Below, one piece after another: positions 52,684 to 62,485 of a stretch of DNA of 64,000 nucleotides. The notes beneath the pieces are model-generated. The model saw only the letters and a list, made by a program, of their open reading frames with translations, made no database searches and was not told the origin of the DNA. Each line of letters opens with the position of its first letter. The stretch's first letter is position 1. Source of the DNA: Gordonia hydrophobica NBRC 16057 (GTDB lineage Bacteria; Actinomycetota; Actinomycetes; Mycobacteriales; Mycobacteriaceae); the NCBI RefSeq assembly GCF_001592365.1, contig NZ_BCWU01000006.1:1-64000 (forward strand). The letters are read 5' to 3'. Made by a program: the position numbers and the translations under genes.

Positions 52684-53646
52684 CTACCGCGCCTCGTCGC
52701 CGGACACCGGGCCGTCGTCGGAGGACGAGGCATCGGTCAGACCGAGTCGTTCGCGTCGCTCAGCGGACCAGTCGCTCTCCCACAGCGGCTGCAGCATGTG
52801 CCAATCCGCCGGAGCGGCAGCGAGGCCCTCGGCGAACGCGTCGGCCAGCGCCTGGGTCGCCTGCTCGACGCCGCCGGAGGTGTCGATGATGGTTCCGCAG
52901 CGGAGCAACGACGACTCCTCGTCGACGTAACTGTGGTGGACGGCGAGCAGATGCGCCCCGGTGTCGATCGCGAGTTTCGCCGGCCCCGCGGGCATCCGGG
53001 TCCGCTCGCCGAACAACTCGACGGGCACGCCGTTGTGCGAGAGGTCCCGGTCGCCCATCAGACAGACGATGCCGCCCGCCCGGAGCCGCTCCGCGAGCGC
53101 GGCGAACGGCGGCTGCTCCCCACCGGTCAGCGGAAAGACCTCGAAACCCAGCGATTCGCGGTACTCGACGAACTGGTCGAACAACGACTCGGGCTTGAGT
53201 CGCTCGGCCACGGTCGCGAACTGTCCGTAGTGGGCCACCAGCCAGACGCCGCAGATGTCCCAGTTCCCGGAGTGCGGCAGGGCCATCACGACGCCCTTGC
53301 CGGAGGTGCAGACGTCGTCGACCACCTGTCGGTCGTGGTCGGACATGCGGACGGACGCGACGATGTCGGCCGGATCGGTCGTCGGCAGCCGGAAGGCTTC
53401 GCGCCAATACCGCGAGTAGGAGCGCATCGCCTGTTCCACGAGGTCGGCCGGAACCGCCTCCGGGGTGGTCCCGATGACGCGCGCGAGGTTTTTCCGGAGT
53501 TGCTCCGGTCCCCCGTGGCGTCGACCCGCGACGGTGCCGACCGCGTCGAACAGCCCGCGAGCGAGCCGTTCCGGGGCGAACTTGACCGCCGCCCACCCGG
53601 CTCGATAGCCGAGGTCGGCGGCGTAGTCGGTGAGGTTTCCCAGCAC
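52684..53646 (-). CDS. patA: Phosphatidylinositol mannoside acyltransferase (PatA-type)
   Basis: This 320-residue enzyme of the HtrB/LPLAT superfamily transfers an acyl chain to the first mannose of PIM. The catalytic HX4D appears as ALPHSGNWDICG near residue 125, with LMGDRDLSHNGVPVELFG downstream. It corresponds to Rv2611c. The tail is acidic. GTG start at 53644-53646, three bases after the pgsA stop; pimA follows nine bases downstream. Confidence 0.94.
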   Translation of the reverse strand: MLGNLTDYAADLGYRAGWAAVKFAPERLARGLFDAVGTVAGRRHGGPEQLRKNLARVIGTTPEAVPADLVEQAMRSYSRYWREAFRLPTTDPADIVASVRMSDHDRQVVDDVCTSGKGVVMALPHSGNWDICGVWLVAHYGQFATVAERLKPESLFDQFVEYRESLGFEVFPLTGGEQPPFAALAERLRAGGIVCLMGDRDLSHNGVPVELFGERTRMPAGPAKLAIDTGAHLLAVHHSYVDEESSLLRCGTIIDTSGGVEQATQALADAFAEGLAAAPADWHMLQPLWESDWSAERRERLGLTDASSSDDGPVSGDEAR

Positions 53647-53649
53647 GGC

Positions 53650-54327
53650 TCAGCCCTCGTCGGAGTGGTCGTCAGCGCTTGTGTCCGACGCGGCGTCGGC
53701 CGTCGGAATCAAGTCGCGAGCGCCCGGCGAGGTGAAGATGGACCACATCCGCTGGCCGACGGTGATCACCGAGCCGACGGCGAGGATCCACATCGCGACG
53801 TGGATGGCCCAGCTCCAGTGCAGCCCGGGGAAGTCGGTGAAGCCCGCGCCCACCAGCACGATGATGAGGCGGTCCGGGCGTTCGATGAGGCCGCCGTCGC
53901 CGTACAGGCCCGCGGCCTCGGCCCGGGCCTTCGCATACGAGATGACCTGCGAGGTCACCAGGCAGATCAGAGTCGCGACGAGGAGGAGCCGGTGCGGCTC
54001 GACGAACGCGGCCCACCACGCCAAGGCACCGAAGATGGCGCCGTCGGCGATCCGGTCGCACGTCGCATCCAGCACCGACCCGAATCGGGTGCCGCCCCCG
54101 CGGGCGCGGGCCATGGCACCGTCGAGCATGTCGAACATGACGAACGCCCACGTCACCAGGGCGCCCGCGAACAGATACCCCTGCGAGAACAGGGCGATCG
54201 AGGCGCCGACCGTCACAACGGTGCCGATGATCGTCATCGCGTCGGGCGTCAACCCCGTCCGGATGAGCGCACGACCGATCGGCGCGGTGACCTTCGAGAC
54301 CGAGGCCCGTCCAAGAATGCTGAGCAT
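53650..54327 (-). CDS. pgsA: Phosphatidylinositol phosphate synthase (CDP-alcohol phosphatidyltransferase)
   Basis: This 225-residue integral membrane enzyme joins CDP-diacylglycerol with inositol 1-phosphate. The CDP-OH signature is complete: DMLDGAMARARGGGTRFGSVLDATCDR, with the DGxxAR...GxxxDxxxD pattern near residues 67-94. About six membrane helices follow or flank it. It corresponds to Rv2612c (PgsA1). ATG 54325-54327 is chosen over the longer open frame, and places the amphipathic N-terminal helix correctly. Confidence 0.95.
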   Translation of the reverse strand: MLSILGRASVSKVTAPIGRALIRTGLTPDAMTIIGTVVTVGASIALFSQGYLFAGALVTWAFVMFDMLDGAMARARGGGTRFGSVLDATCDRIADGAIFGALAWWAAFVEPHRLLLVATLICLVTSQVISYAKARAEAAGLYGDGGLIERPDRLIIVLVGAGFTDFPGLHWSWAIHVAMWILAVGSVITVGQRMWSIFTSPGARDLIPTADAASDTSADDHSDEG

Positions 54328-54337
54328 GAGTGGTCCT

Positions 54338-54865
54338 TTAGTGAAGTTCTTTCCACGCCTGTGCCAGCAGACCGCGGGTCTGCTGCAGGAGCTGCGGAAG
54401 CACCTTCGTATCCCCCACGACCGTGATGAAGTTCGCATCACCGGTCCAGCGCGGGACGATGTGCTGATGGATGTGCTCCGACAGTGAGCCGCCGGCAGCC
54501 GCACCGAGATTGAGACCCACGTTGAACGCGTCCGGGCGCGAGACCGACTTGATCACCCGGATCAGTCGCTGGGTGAACTCCATCAGTTCGACGCTCTCGG
54601 CCGCGGTCAGATCCTCGAGGTCGGCGACCTGACGGTACGGCACGACCATCGTATGACCGGGGTTGTACGGATACAGATTCAGCACGGCGTACACCGTCTC
54701 GCCGCGGGCGACGATCAGGCCGTCCTCGTCCGACATCCGCGGGATGTCGAGGAACGGGTGCCCGCTGAGCTCACCCCCGTCGACCGGCTTCTTCGGCGCG
54801 GCCGAGGTGATGTAGCTCATGCGATGCGGAGTCCACAGTCGCTGGAGGTGATCCCGATCAGTCAT
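54338..54865 (-). CDS. HIT-family nucleotide hydrolase/phosphorylase (Rv2613c-type)
   Basis: This 175-residue protein has the histidine triad HIHQHIVPRW near residue 125. An N-terminal region (HRMSYITSAAPKKPVDG) matches the AP4A phosphorylase-type HIT subgroup of Rv2613c. It would cleave diadenosine polyphosphates. It lies 29 bp downstream of thrS and ten bases before pgsA in a co-directional cluster. Confidence 0.93.
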   Translation of the reverse strand: MTDRDHLQRLWTPHRMSYITSAAPKKPVDGGELSGHPFLDIPRMSDEDGLIVARGETVYAVLNLYPYNPGHTMVVPYRQVADLEDLTAAESVELMEFTQRLIRVIKSVSRPDAFNVGLNLGAAAGGSLSEHIHQHIVPRWTGDANFITVVGDTKVLPQLLQQTRGLLAQAWKELH

Positions 54866-54894
54866 GGACGCTCTTCTTCATCGGCGCTGCTCCC

Positions 54895-56997
54895 TCATCG
54901 GCGTTTCCGGGCGGCGTCGAGGAATTCCTGCATGGTCTCCGCTGTCGGCGAGTCGTTGCGGCGCGACTCCTCCCACTCGTCGATCGCGACGATCGCTTCG
55001 TCGACCGACACCCCGTTGAGCTGCGTGCCGTCGCGGAAACGGAAACTCACCGCGCCCGCTTCGACGTCGCGCTCGCCGGCGAGCAGCATGAACGGCACCT
55101 TGGCGGTGGTGTGGTTGCGGATCTTCTTCTGCATGCGGTCGTCGGAGAAGTCGACCTCGGCGCGGACCCGCCGGTTCTTGAGCCGTCCGACGACATTCTG
55201 CAGGTGCGGCACGAACGCCTCGGCGACCGGGATGCCGACCACCTGGACCGGCGACAGCCAGACCGGGAAGGCGCCGGCGTAGTGCTCGGTGAGCACGCCG
55301 AAGAAGCGCTCGATGGAGCCGAACAGCGCACGGTGGATCATCACCGGCCGCTTCTTGGTGCCGTCGTTGGCGGTGTACTCGAGCTCGAAGCGTTCCGGCA
55401 AATTGAAGTCGAGCTGGATGGTGGACATCTGCCAGGTGCGCCCGAGCGCGTCCTTGACCTGCACCGAGATCTTCGGTCCGTAGAACGCGGCGCCCTCGGG
55501 GTCGGGAACCAGCTCGAGCCCGGAAGCCTCACCGACCTGCCGCAGCGTCTCGGTGGCCTCCTCCCACACCTCGTCGGACCCGACGTACTTGGCCGGATCC
55601 TTGGTCGAGAGTTCGAGGTAGAAGTCGTCGAGCCCGTAGTCCTTCAACAGTTGCAGAACGAAGTTCAACGTGGTGGTCAGTTCTTCGACCACCTGCTCCT
55701 GCGTGCAGTAGATGTGCGCGTCGTCCTGGGTGAATCCGCGTGCGCGGGTCAGTCCGTGGACCACGCCCGACTTCTCGTACCGGTAGACCGAGCCGAACTC
55801 GAACAGCCGCAGCGGCAGCTCACGGTAGCTACGACCGCGGGATCCGTAGATCAGGTTGTGCATCGGGCAGTTCATCGGCTTGACGTAGTAGTCCTGGCCG
55901 GGCCTGCGGAGCGAGCCGTCGTCGTTGTACTCGGCGTCGAGCTGCATCGGAGGGAACATGCCCTCGGCGTACCAGTCCAGGTGGCCGGAGACCTCGAACA
56001 GATTCGATTTGGTCACGTGAGGGGTGTTGACGAACTCGTATCCGCCCGCCGCGTGCTGCTCGCGGGAGTAGTCCTCCATCTCCTTGCGGATGATGCCGCC
56101 CTTGGGGTGGAAGACCGGCAGTCCCGAGCCGAGCTCGTCGGGGAAGCTGAACAGGTCCAGTTCGCTCCCGAGACGACGGTGGTCGCGCTTCTCGGCCTCG
56201 GCCAAACGGTCGAGGTAGAGGTCCATCGCCTCGGCGGACTCCCACGCGGTGCCGTACACCCGCTGCAGATCCGCGAGACTCTGGTCGCCGCGCCAGTAGG
56301 CGGCGGAGCTACGGGTCAGCTTGAACGCGGAGATGTACTTGGTGGTGGGCACATGCGGGCCGCGACAGAGGTCGCCCCAGATACGTTCGCCGGTCCGCGG
56401 ATTCAGGTTGTCGTAGGCGGTGAGCTCGGCGCCGCCGACCTCCATGATCTCGTCGTCGTCGGCCGCGCCCTTGTCGTCGATCAGCTCCAGCTTGAAGGGT
56501 TCGGTCGCGAGTTCTTCGCGGGCGGCGTCCTTCGACTCGTAGACGCGGCGCGAGAAGCGCTGCCCGGACTTGATGATCTTGCGCATCTGCTTCTCGAGGG
56601 CCTTGAGGTCCTCGGGCGTGAACGGATCGTCCACCTGGAAGTCGTAGTAGAAGCCGTCGGTGATGGGCGGACCGATTCCCAAGTGCGCCTTGGGGTTCAG
56701 ATCCTGGACGGCCTGCGCCAGCACGTGCGCGCAGGAGTGGCGGATCACACTGCGCCCCTCGTCGGAGTCGGCCGGGACCGGCGACACGTGCGTGTCGACG
56801 TCCGGCGCCCACGAGAGATCGCGGAGCGTGCCGTCGGCCTCACGGACCACCACGATCGCCTGCGGACCCTTGTTCGGCAGGGCCACGCCGTCGGGCAACT
56901 CGGTGTCCCGCATTGCGGCGCCCGCGGTAGTGCCCGCCGGAACCCGGATGGTCTCGGGCAGGCGGACTCTGTCAGCGGACGCGGCGTTGTCGGGCAC
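54895..56997 (-). CDS. thrS: Threonyl-tRNA synthetase
   Basis: At 700 residues this is full length. TGS domain at the N-terminus, then the editing domain with the zinc-type [11 protein letters not shown] near residue 86, [10 protein letters not shown], and the class II core ([49 protein letters not shown]). The C-terminal anticodon domain begins near residue 590. The start is GTG at 56995-56997. It heads thrS-HIT-pgsA-patA-pimA. Confidence 0.97.
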   Translation of the reverse strand: MPDNAASADRVRLPETIRVPAGTTAGAAMRDTELPDGVALPNKGPQAIVVVREADGTLRDLSWAPDVDTHVSPVPADSDEGRSVIRHSCAHVLAQAVQDLNPKAHLGIGPPITDGFYYDFQVDDPFTPEDLKALEKQMRKIIKSGQRFSRRVYESKDAAREELATEPFKLELIDDKGAADDDEIMEVGGAELTAYDNLNPRTGERIWGDLCRGPHVPTTKYISAFKLTRSSAAYWRGDQSLADLQRVYGTAWESAEAMDLYLDRLAEAEKRDHRRLGSELDLFSFPDELGSGLPVFHPKGGIIRKEMEDYSREQHAAGGYEFVNTPHVTKSNLFEVSGHLDWYAEGMFPPMQLDAEYNDDGSLRRPGQDYYVKPMNCPMHNLIYGSRGRSYRELPLRLFEFGSVYRYEKSGVVHGLTRARGFTQDDAHIYCTQEQVVEELTTTLNFVLQLLKDYGLDDFYLELSTKDPAKYVGSDEVWEEATETLRQVGEASGLELVPDPEGAAFYGPKISVQVKDALGRTWQMSTIQLDFNLPERFELEYTANDGTKKRPVMIHRALFGSIERFFGVLTEHYAGAFPVWLSPVQVVGIPVAEAFVPHLQNVVGRLKNRRVRAEVDFSDDRMQKKIRNHTTAKVPFMLLAGERDVEAGAVSFRFRDGTQLNGVSVDEAIVAIDEWEESRRNDSPTAETMQEFLDAARKRR

Positions 56998-57059
56998 GAC
57001 GTTTGCTCCTCGATTCGATGTCGACGGGTGGTCTCACTGCTCCTGGTGGGACAGCGAAC

Positions 57060-58382
57060 TCACTGCGCGCTGTCAGGCAGCGTGCGGTTCGCGTTGAATC
57101 GTATCGCGCTGCGCCCGTCGCACACCCAGAGCGTCACCGCGATCGTCAGCAGGAGCAACAGGACATACGCGCCGCTCCCGACCAAGCGGACCGGCAGTTC
57201 CCACTCGGGTCCGGAGGGAGAGCGGACGAAGCGGAAGACCCCGAAGGTGATCTTGAGTCGTTCCACACCGTGCGGAGTCACCGTCACCACGCGATGCCAC
57301 CAGGTGAACGTCAGCCCGATGACCGCGGCCGGAGCGAGCCACCAGAGCCAGGTCAGCGGGCGACGACGGTCGGTCGTCTCGAAGCAGTGGATCACCGCGA
57401 CCAGCAGCAGTGGAACCACCCAGACCCAATGGTGCCCCCACGAGAACGGCGACACCGCGCACGAGGTCATCCCGGTGACCGTGAGCGCGAGCAGTTCGCG
57501 CCCTGCGCGGTGCGCGGCCAGTGCCGCCCACAGGCCGAGCAGCCCGACCACGAGTCCGGTCGGGATCCACAGCCAGCTCGGCGCGTGGCCCAGCCCCATC
57601 GCGGGCAGGCGCGCGAAGAAGCCGTTGAGCGACTGGTTGGCCGGATGGTCGAGCGGCCCGATGCGTCCGGTCTCGGTCAGCGACGTCGTCCAGAACCGCC
57701 AGGCTTCGTCGCCGAGCACGACCAGCCCGAGAACGATCGTCGCGGCGAAGACGGCGACGGCGGTGATCGCCGCCCGCCACTGCTTGGTGATGACCAGGTA
57801 GGCGGCGAAGAAGATCGGTGTGAGTTTGATGCCCGAGGCGAGGCCGATGCCAACGCCTCGAAGGCGATCACTGCGACGTAGCTGGTCGCCGATCACCAGC
57901 AGTGCTAGCACCAGGTTGATCTGCCCATTCCAGAACGTGGTGTGCACCGGTTCCAAGCCGATCACCGCAAACCCGAACAGCGCCGTGAACGCGACGAAGC
58001 GTCCGTCGATCCGAAATCTGAGCGCCCGCAGCGACACCGCGATCAGCGCCAGCAGACACGCGACGTTCCCGACATTCCATAGGAACAGGGCAGTGTGTTC
58101 GGGGACCCACACCAGCGGAACCAGCACGACGGCGGCGAACGGGGTGTACGTGAACTGCCACACCTTGTAGACAGGGAGGTCGTAGAGCGGGCGCCCGTCC
58201 CAGACGGCGAGCGCGCCGCCCCGGTACACGCGGGTGTCGATACCCATATTGAACAGGCCGTACGTCGGATGATTCAGCGGAACCACCCAGATCTGCCATG
58301 CCAGAATCAGCAGGGCTCCCACTGCGGCCAGAGCCACCATCGGCCACGTCACCGAGCGATTCGACGCTCTGCTGAACTTCAC
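57060..58382 (-). CDS. GT87-family mannosyltransferase (GT-C fold)
   Basis: This 440-residue polytopic protein has about ten membrane helices. An acidic motif follows the first helix (LFNMGIDTRVYRGGALAVWDGRPLYD), typical of polyprenyl-phosphomannose-dependent GT-C enzymes of family GT87, including PimE. It could act in PIM/LM elongation across the membrane. Acceptor and linkage cannot be assigned from sequence. It follows thrS by 62 bp on the same strand and diverges from the ABC exporter genes. Confidence 0.82.
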   Translation of the reverse strand: MKFSRASNRSVTWPMVALAAVGALLILAWQIWVVPLNHPTYGLFNMGIDTRVYRGGALAVWDGRPLYDLPVYKVWQFTYTPFAAVVLVPLVWVPEHTALFLWNVGNVACLLALIAVSLRALRFRIDGRFVAFTALFGFAVIGLEPVHTTFWNGQINLVLALLVIGDQLRRSDRLRGVGIGLASGIKLTPIFFAAYLVITKQWRAAITAVAVFAATIVLGLVVLGDEAWRFWTTSLTETGRIGPLDHPANQSLNGFFARLPAMGLGHAPSWLWIPTGLVVGLLGLWAALAAHRAGRELLALTVTGMTSCAVSPFSWGHHWVWVVPLLLVAVIHCFETTDRRRPLTWLWWLAPAAVIGLTFTWWHRVVTVTPHGVERLKITFGVFRFVRSPSGPEWELPVRLVGSGAYVLLLLLTIAVTLWVCDGRSAIRFNANRTLPDSAQ

Positions 58383-58511
58383 TCAGCGATGGTACGGCCT
58401 CGACCCGGGCGCACACCGACGGCACGACGACGGCGCGCAGATGAATATCCTTCAGATGAGTGCCATGTCGGCCTTGTCCGTGACCGATTCCTTTCGAAGG
58501 GAGTGCGCCCG

Positions 58512-60284
58512 GTGAAGCGCCATTCGCATCGCGCACCGAAGGAGCGCGCGCTTCGGCGGCTCGCCGTCATCGCCGTACAAGGCCGCGGACGCCTGGTGGT
58601 CGGGGTGGTGGTGGCTCAGGTGATCGCGATGGCGGCCGCGCTGGCTCAGCCGACCCTCAATGCCCGGATCATCGACGACGGCGTGATCGCAGGCGACGTC
58701 GGATACATCCAGCGGATGGGTGCGGTGATGCTCGGCGTCGCGGTCTGCGGATTGATCGCCTCACTCGCCGCGATCGCCTGCGGTTCCGCACTGTCGACGG
58801 GTGCCGCCGCCGACCTGCGCAGTCGCGTCTACCGACGGGCCACCGACTTCTCGACCGCGGCATATCACGAACTCGGCACGCCGACGATGCTGACCCGAAC
58901 GTCGTTGGACACGGGCGTCGTCACCCAGGCGGTCTTTCTCACCACCAGCGTCGCGGTCACCGCGCCGATCATCACGGTCGGAGCAGTGGTGCTGTCGTTG
59001 CAGGCGTCGGTGCAGTTGGCCCCGGTGATCGTCGTCGCCGCAGTGGTCCTCGGTGTGCTTGTGGGAGTGTTCGTCACGTTCTTGACACCGCTGGTGTCGC
59101 GGTTGCAGCAGGCCGTCGACACCGTGAACCGCGTGTTGCGTGAACAACTCGCCGGGACGCGGATCATCCGCGCGTTCCGTCAGGAACCCGCCGCGAGCAC
59201 TCGCTTCGACGAGGCCAACCGCGACCTGACCGGTCTCGCGCGGCGCGTCGGCGCCCTCCAGTTGATGCTGCTGCCCGGCGTCCTGCTGATCGCGAACGCC
59301 GCCACCGCGGCGACCAGCCTGTTCGGCGCCCGACTCATCGAGAACGGCGACCTCACGATCGGCGGATTGACCGCATTCACCGGGTACCTGACCCAAATCG
59401 TCGTCGGGATCACGCTGCTCATCACGCTGGCGGCCGTCTTCCCGCGGGCGCGTGTCAGCGCCGGCCGCCTCGCTGAGGTCCTCGACAAGCCGTCTGGACT
59501 CCCCGACGACGGCGGACTCGTCCTCGCTGGTCCGCTCTCCCTCGACTTCCGCGACGTGCGCGTGCAGTATCCGGGTGCCGCGCACGCTGCCGTCGAGTCG
59601 GTGTCGCTGCACTGCCCAGCCGGCTCGACGTGCGCGATCATCGGCAGTACGTCCAGCGGAAAGTCGTCGCTGCTGTCCCTCGTCCCGCGGCTGCTCGATC
59701 CGTCCGCTGGGTCGGTGGAACTCGGTCGCGTTGCAACGACCGCCTGGCCGCTGTCCGACCTGCGGTCGACGGTCGCTCACGTCGGCCAGGGTCGCTCGCT
59801 GATCGCGGGCACCGTCGCATCGAATCTACGGCTCGGCACGCTCGACGCGGACGACGCCGCGCTCTGGCGGGCCTTGACCGTCGCGGCGATCGCCGAGACC
59901 GTCGTGGAGCGCGGCGGACTCGATGCCGAGGTCACGCAGGGCGGCGCCAACTTCTCCGGTGGCCAGCGGCAACGTCTGGCGATCGCGCGAGCACTGGTCC
60001 GCGCGCCGCGCGTGCTCTGTCTCGATGCCGCGTTCTCGGCGATGGACCGTCACACCGCAGACACGGTGCTGCGCGGAGTGCGCGGCGCCCTGCCGACGGC
60101 GACGATCCTGATCGCCGACCAACAGGTGGAGAACGTCCGCTACGCCGACCGCATCGCGGTCCTCGACGGGCGGCGCATCGTCGACGTCGGCACCCACCGC
60201 GAGTTGGCGGCACGGTGTCCGGCGTACCGAGAGTTCGCCGACGCCCAGGCGCCGACGGCACGCACGCAGGCGGATTCGCGATGA
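58512..60284 (+). CDS. ABC exporter half-transporter with degenerate ATPase site (subunit 1)
   Basis: This 590-residue type IV exporter half has six membrane helices in about residues 20-310 and one nucleotide-binding domain. Walker A is GSTSSGKSS near residue 376, and the signature FSGGQRQRL near 479 is intact. The Walker B region reads VLCLDAAFSAMD, with Ala where the catalytic Glu should be, and the switch His is Gln (ADQQ). Its own Walker site is therefore probably weak, as in asymmetric heterodimeric exporters. GTG 58512 follows AAGGGAG. It overlaps subunit 2 by four bases. Confidence 0.9.
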   Translation: MKRHSHRAPKERALRRLAVIAVQGRGRLVVGVVVAQVIAMAAALAQPTLNARIIDDGVIAGDVGYIQRMGAVMLGVAVCGLIASLAAIACGSALSTGAAADLRSRVYRRATDFSTAAYHELGTPTMLTRTSLDTGVVTQAVFLTTSVAVTAPIITVGAVVLSLQASVQLAPVIVVAAVVLGVLVGVFVTFLTPLVSRLQQAVDTVNRVLREQLAGTRIIRAFRQEPAASTRFDEANRDLTGLARRVGALQLMLLPGVLLIANAATAATSLFGARLIENGDLTIGGLTAFTGYLTQIVVGITLLITLAAVFPRARVSAGRLAEVLDKPSGLPDDGGLVLAGPLSLDFRDVRVQYPGAAHAAVESVSLHCPAGSTCAIIGSTSSGKSSLLSLVPRLLDPSAGSVELGRVATTAWPLSDLRSTVAHVGQGRSLIAGTVASNLRLGTLDADDAALWRALTVAAIAETVVERGGLDAEVTQGGANFSGGQRQRLAIARALVRAPRVLCLDAAFSAMDRHTADTVLRGVRGALPTATILIADQQVENVRYADRIAVLDGRRIVDVGTHRELAARCPAYREFADAQAPTARTQADSR

Positions 60285-62068
60285 CGATTCTGCACGCGGT
60301 CCGTGAGGTGCGCGCCTTCCTCGGGTCCGATCGTCGGCTCAGCGTCGCACTGGTGCTGGCGCTCATCGCCGCGGCCACCTCGGTCGTGATCCCGTTGCTG
60401 CTGGCTCGGATCACCGACCTCATCTTCGCCGGTGTGGTCGGTTCGCAGTTGGCGGATGGCGCCACCGACCTGGAGAACATCGCCGATCGCCTGGGCGCCG
60501 TACCCGGTGTAGGCGTCGACTGGCCGCGACTGTGGGCGGCCGCCGGCGCGGTGGGCATTGCGCTCATCGTGTTGACGAGCACCCGCATCGGCGGCGGACT
60601 GCTCGTCAACAACGCCGTTCAAGCGGCCATTCGACGGATCCGCGAACGGGTCGAGGCCAAGGTCCACCGCGTTCCGGTCGGCGCGCTCGAGGGCAAGCGG
60701 CGCGGCGAGGTGCTGAACGCGATGACCGTCGACATCGACAACTTCTCGTCGGTCATCGGCCCGATCTTCGTTCAGTTGCCGGTGCTGATTCTGACGATCG
60801 TCGCGGTCGTGGTCGCACTGATCGCGATCTCGCCGTTCTTCGCCATGATCGTCTTCGCCACCATTCCGATCACCACGATCCTCGCGGTCGTCGTGTTGCG
60901 GTTGGCGAAGCCGCACATGGAACGCCAATGGCAGACCACGGCGGCGATCACCGCACACGTCGAAGACGTCTACAGCGCCCGCGACATGGTCTCCGCCTAC
61001 AACGGAACGCAGCAGACGGCGCGGGAGTTCGATGCGCTGAACTCGCGGTTGCAGAAGGCCGGGCAGACGGGCCAGACGTGGAGCGCCACGCTGGCTCCGG
61101 TCTTGACCTTCCTCAATGCGATCGTGTTCGTCGTGATCGCGGTGCTCGGCGCACTCCGGATGCTCGACGGTTCCGTCACGCTCGGTGTACTGCAGGCGGT
61201 GCTGCTGTATGCACAGCAGTTGTCGAGTCCGATCTCCGAGTTGACCAGCACGCTTCCCCGCCTGCAGTCAGGATTCATCTCCTTCGGCCGGGTGCGTGCG
61301 TTCCTCGCCGAGCCGGAGGAATCCGGGCCCGCCGTCGACGATCCGGTCTCCCCGCCGCCGTCACGGCACCGGTTGCCGCCCCACATCGTCTTCTCTGACG
61401 TCCATTTCGCCTACGACGCCACTCCGGTCCTGCGCGGTGTCAACCTGGAGCTCGCCCCCGGACGGACCACTGCCCTGGTCGGCGCGACCGGGTCCGGAAA
61501 GACCACGCTGACCAGTCTGCTGCAGCGCTTCGTCGAACCGTCCTCCGGCACCATCACGCTCGATGGAGAGAACATCGCGGATCTGACGCGCGGTCAGATC
61601 CGGGCACAGCTGGCTGTCGTCACGCAGGATCCGTGGCTGTTCACCGGTTCGGCCGGCGAGAACATCGACTACGGCACCAAGGATGGCCGGGTCCCGGACG
61701 AATGGATGATCGACCTGCTGCTGGCAGGTCTGCCCAGCGGCCGCGACACCGTCGTCTCCGGCGACAACGACGTGATCAGCGCGGGCGAGAAGCAGCTGCT
61801 GACGGTGGCACGTGCCCTCGCGGGCGATCCCGACATCCTCATCCTCGACGAAGCCACAAGCGCGGCCGACCCGCGCACCGAGCTCGTCATCAGCCGCGGG
61901 CTGGAAGCGCTACGGCACCGCACCACGACCCTGATCGTGACCCACCGTTACTCCACGCTCGCGACCGCCGACAGCGTTGCCGTGCTCGCGGACGGCCGCA
62001 TCATCGAGCACGGGACGGCGGAGGAGTTGCTCGCGGCGGGAGGCGAGTTCGCGCGGCTGTACGGCTGA
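60281..62068 (+). CDS. ABC exporter half-transporter (subunit 2)
   Basis: This 595-residue partner has six membrane helices and an NBD. Walker A GATGSGKTTL is near residue 401, Walker B LILDEATSAAD retains the catalytic Glu, and THRYSTL retains the switch His. Its signature is altered to ISAGEKQLL. The functional site would therefore combine this Walker A/B with the FSGGQ of subunit 1. Substrate unknown; lipid, peptide or drug export are all possible. The 47-residue peptide gene follows 184 bp downstream on the same strand. Confidence 0.9.
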   Translation: MTILHAVREVRAFLGSDRRLSVALVLALIAAATSVVIPLLLARITDLIFAGVVGSQLADGATDLENIADRLGAVPGVGVDWPRLWAAAGAVGIALIVLTSTRIGGGLLVNNAVQAAIRRIRERVEAKVHRVPVGALEGKRRGEVLNAMTVDIDNFSSVIGPIFVQLPVLILTIVAVVVALIAISPFFAMIVFATIPITTILAVVVLRLAKPHMERQWQTTAAITAHVEDVYSARDMVSAYNGTQQTAREFDALNSRLQKAGQTGQTWSATLAPVLTFLNAIVFVVIAVLGALRMLDGSVTLGVLQAVLLYAQQLSSPISELTSTLPRLQSGFISFGRVRAFLAEPEESGPAVDDPVSPPPSRHRLPPHIVFSDVHFAYDATPVLRGVNLELAPGRTTALVGATGSGKTTLTSLLQRFVEPSSGTITLDGENIADLTRGQIRAQLAVVTQDPWLFTGSAGENIDYGTKDGRVPDEWMIDLLLAGLPSGRDTVVSGDNDVISAGEKQLLTVARALAGDPDILILDEATSAADPRTELVISRGLEALRHRTTTLIVTHRYSTLATADSVAVLADGRIIEHGTAEELLAAGGEFARLYG

Positions 62069-62145
62069 ATGGTGTGCGCAAGTGGACGGTTTTCCGATCG
62101 AAGTGTCCTCCGTTCAGGTCAATATCTGGCTGTGGGGTGTGTCAA

Positions 62146-62188
62146 ATCGTGTCGTGGAATGAAATTCCCATCACGGTCATGACACGAT
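62146..62188 (+). promoter_or_regulatory. Nested inverted repeats upstream of the small peptide gene
   Basis: ATCGTGTC (62146-62153) and GACACGAT (62181-62188) form 8-bp arms. Between them GGAAT and ATTCC (62156-62167) form a short inner hairpin. The segment lies 65-107 bp before the 47-residue peptide gene and is noticeably A/T-richer than its surroundings. It may be an operator or a structured 5' leader. GATATA at 62185-62190 could be part of a promoter -10, but no clear -35 was found. Confidence 0.5.
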
Positions 62189-62252
62189 ATAGCGGCAATC
62201 ACCGCAGGCCATCCGGAGGCGGCGGGATCCTCTTTCAACGAAAGAAGGCCAC

Positions 62253-62396
62253 ATGGCAAACATCGACCTCAGCGGACTCGACGCGCTGATCAAGTTCGGC
62301 AACGTGCAGGGATCATCCATCGGCCTCGGCGGCTCGACCGGCAACGGTGGCGGCGCTGGCGACAGCACCGGTGGCGGCACTTCGTTCGGAAGCTGA
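62253..62396 (+). CDS. 47-residue Gly/Ser-rich small protein
   Basis: ATG 62253 follows AAGAAGG with good spacing; the frame runs 47 codons to TGA at 62394-62396. The N-terminal part (ANIDLSGLDALIKFG) could form an amphipathic helix. The C-terminal 27 residues are Gly, Ser, Thr and Asn. It has no signal peptide and no cysteine. Small leaderless proteins such as corynebacterial PorA/PorH are O-mycoloylated at Ser/Thr. The mycolyltransferase gene directly downstream makes a similar fate plausible here, but this is inference. A hairpin follows the stop. Confidence 0.7.
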   Translation: MANIDLSGLDALIKFGNVQGSSIGLGGSTGNGGGAGDSTGGGTSFGS

Positions 62397-62416
62397 TAAC
62401 TGTCTCTCCTCATGCC

Positions 62417-62444
62417 GCCCCGCCGGTCGAATGACTGGCGGGGC
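62417..62444 (+). terminator. GC-rich hairpin after the small peptide gene
   Basis: GCCCCGCC (62417-62424) pairs perfectly with GGCGGGGC (62437-62444) around a 12-base loop. It lies 21 bases after the peptide stop and about 40 before the mycolyltransferase start. No T-run follows, so it may be a partial terminator or an mRNA-stabilising stem that raises the level of the short peptide message. Confidence 0.6.
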
Positions 62445-62485
62445 TGCATGCCGTCCCGCCGCCTCTGATCAGAATTGATGACATC

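Noticed and set aside
51304..54426. 1040-codon plus-strand open frame opposite pimA, patA and pgsA
   Set aside because: It spans three conserved minus-strand genes and their gaps, has no recognisable domain, and matches the shadow composition seen elsewhere.
55111..57801. 896-codon plus-strand open frame opposite thrS and the GT87 gene
   Set aside because: It crosses two well-supported genes on the other strand and has no similarity or ribosome-binding site.
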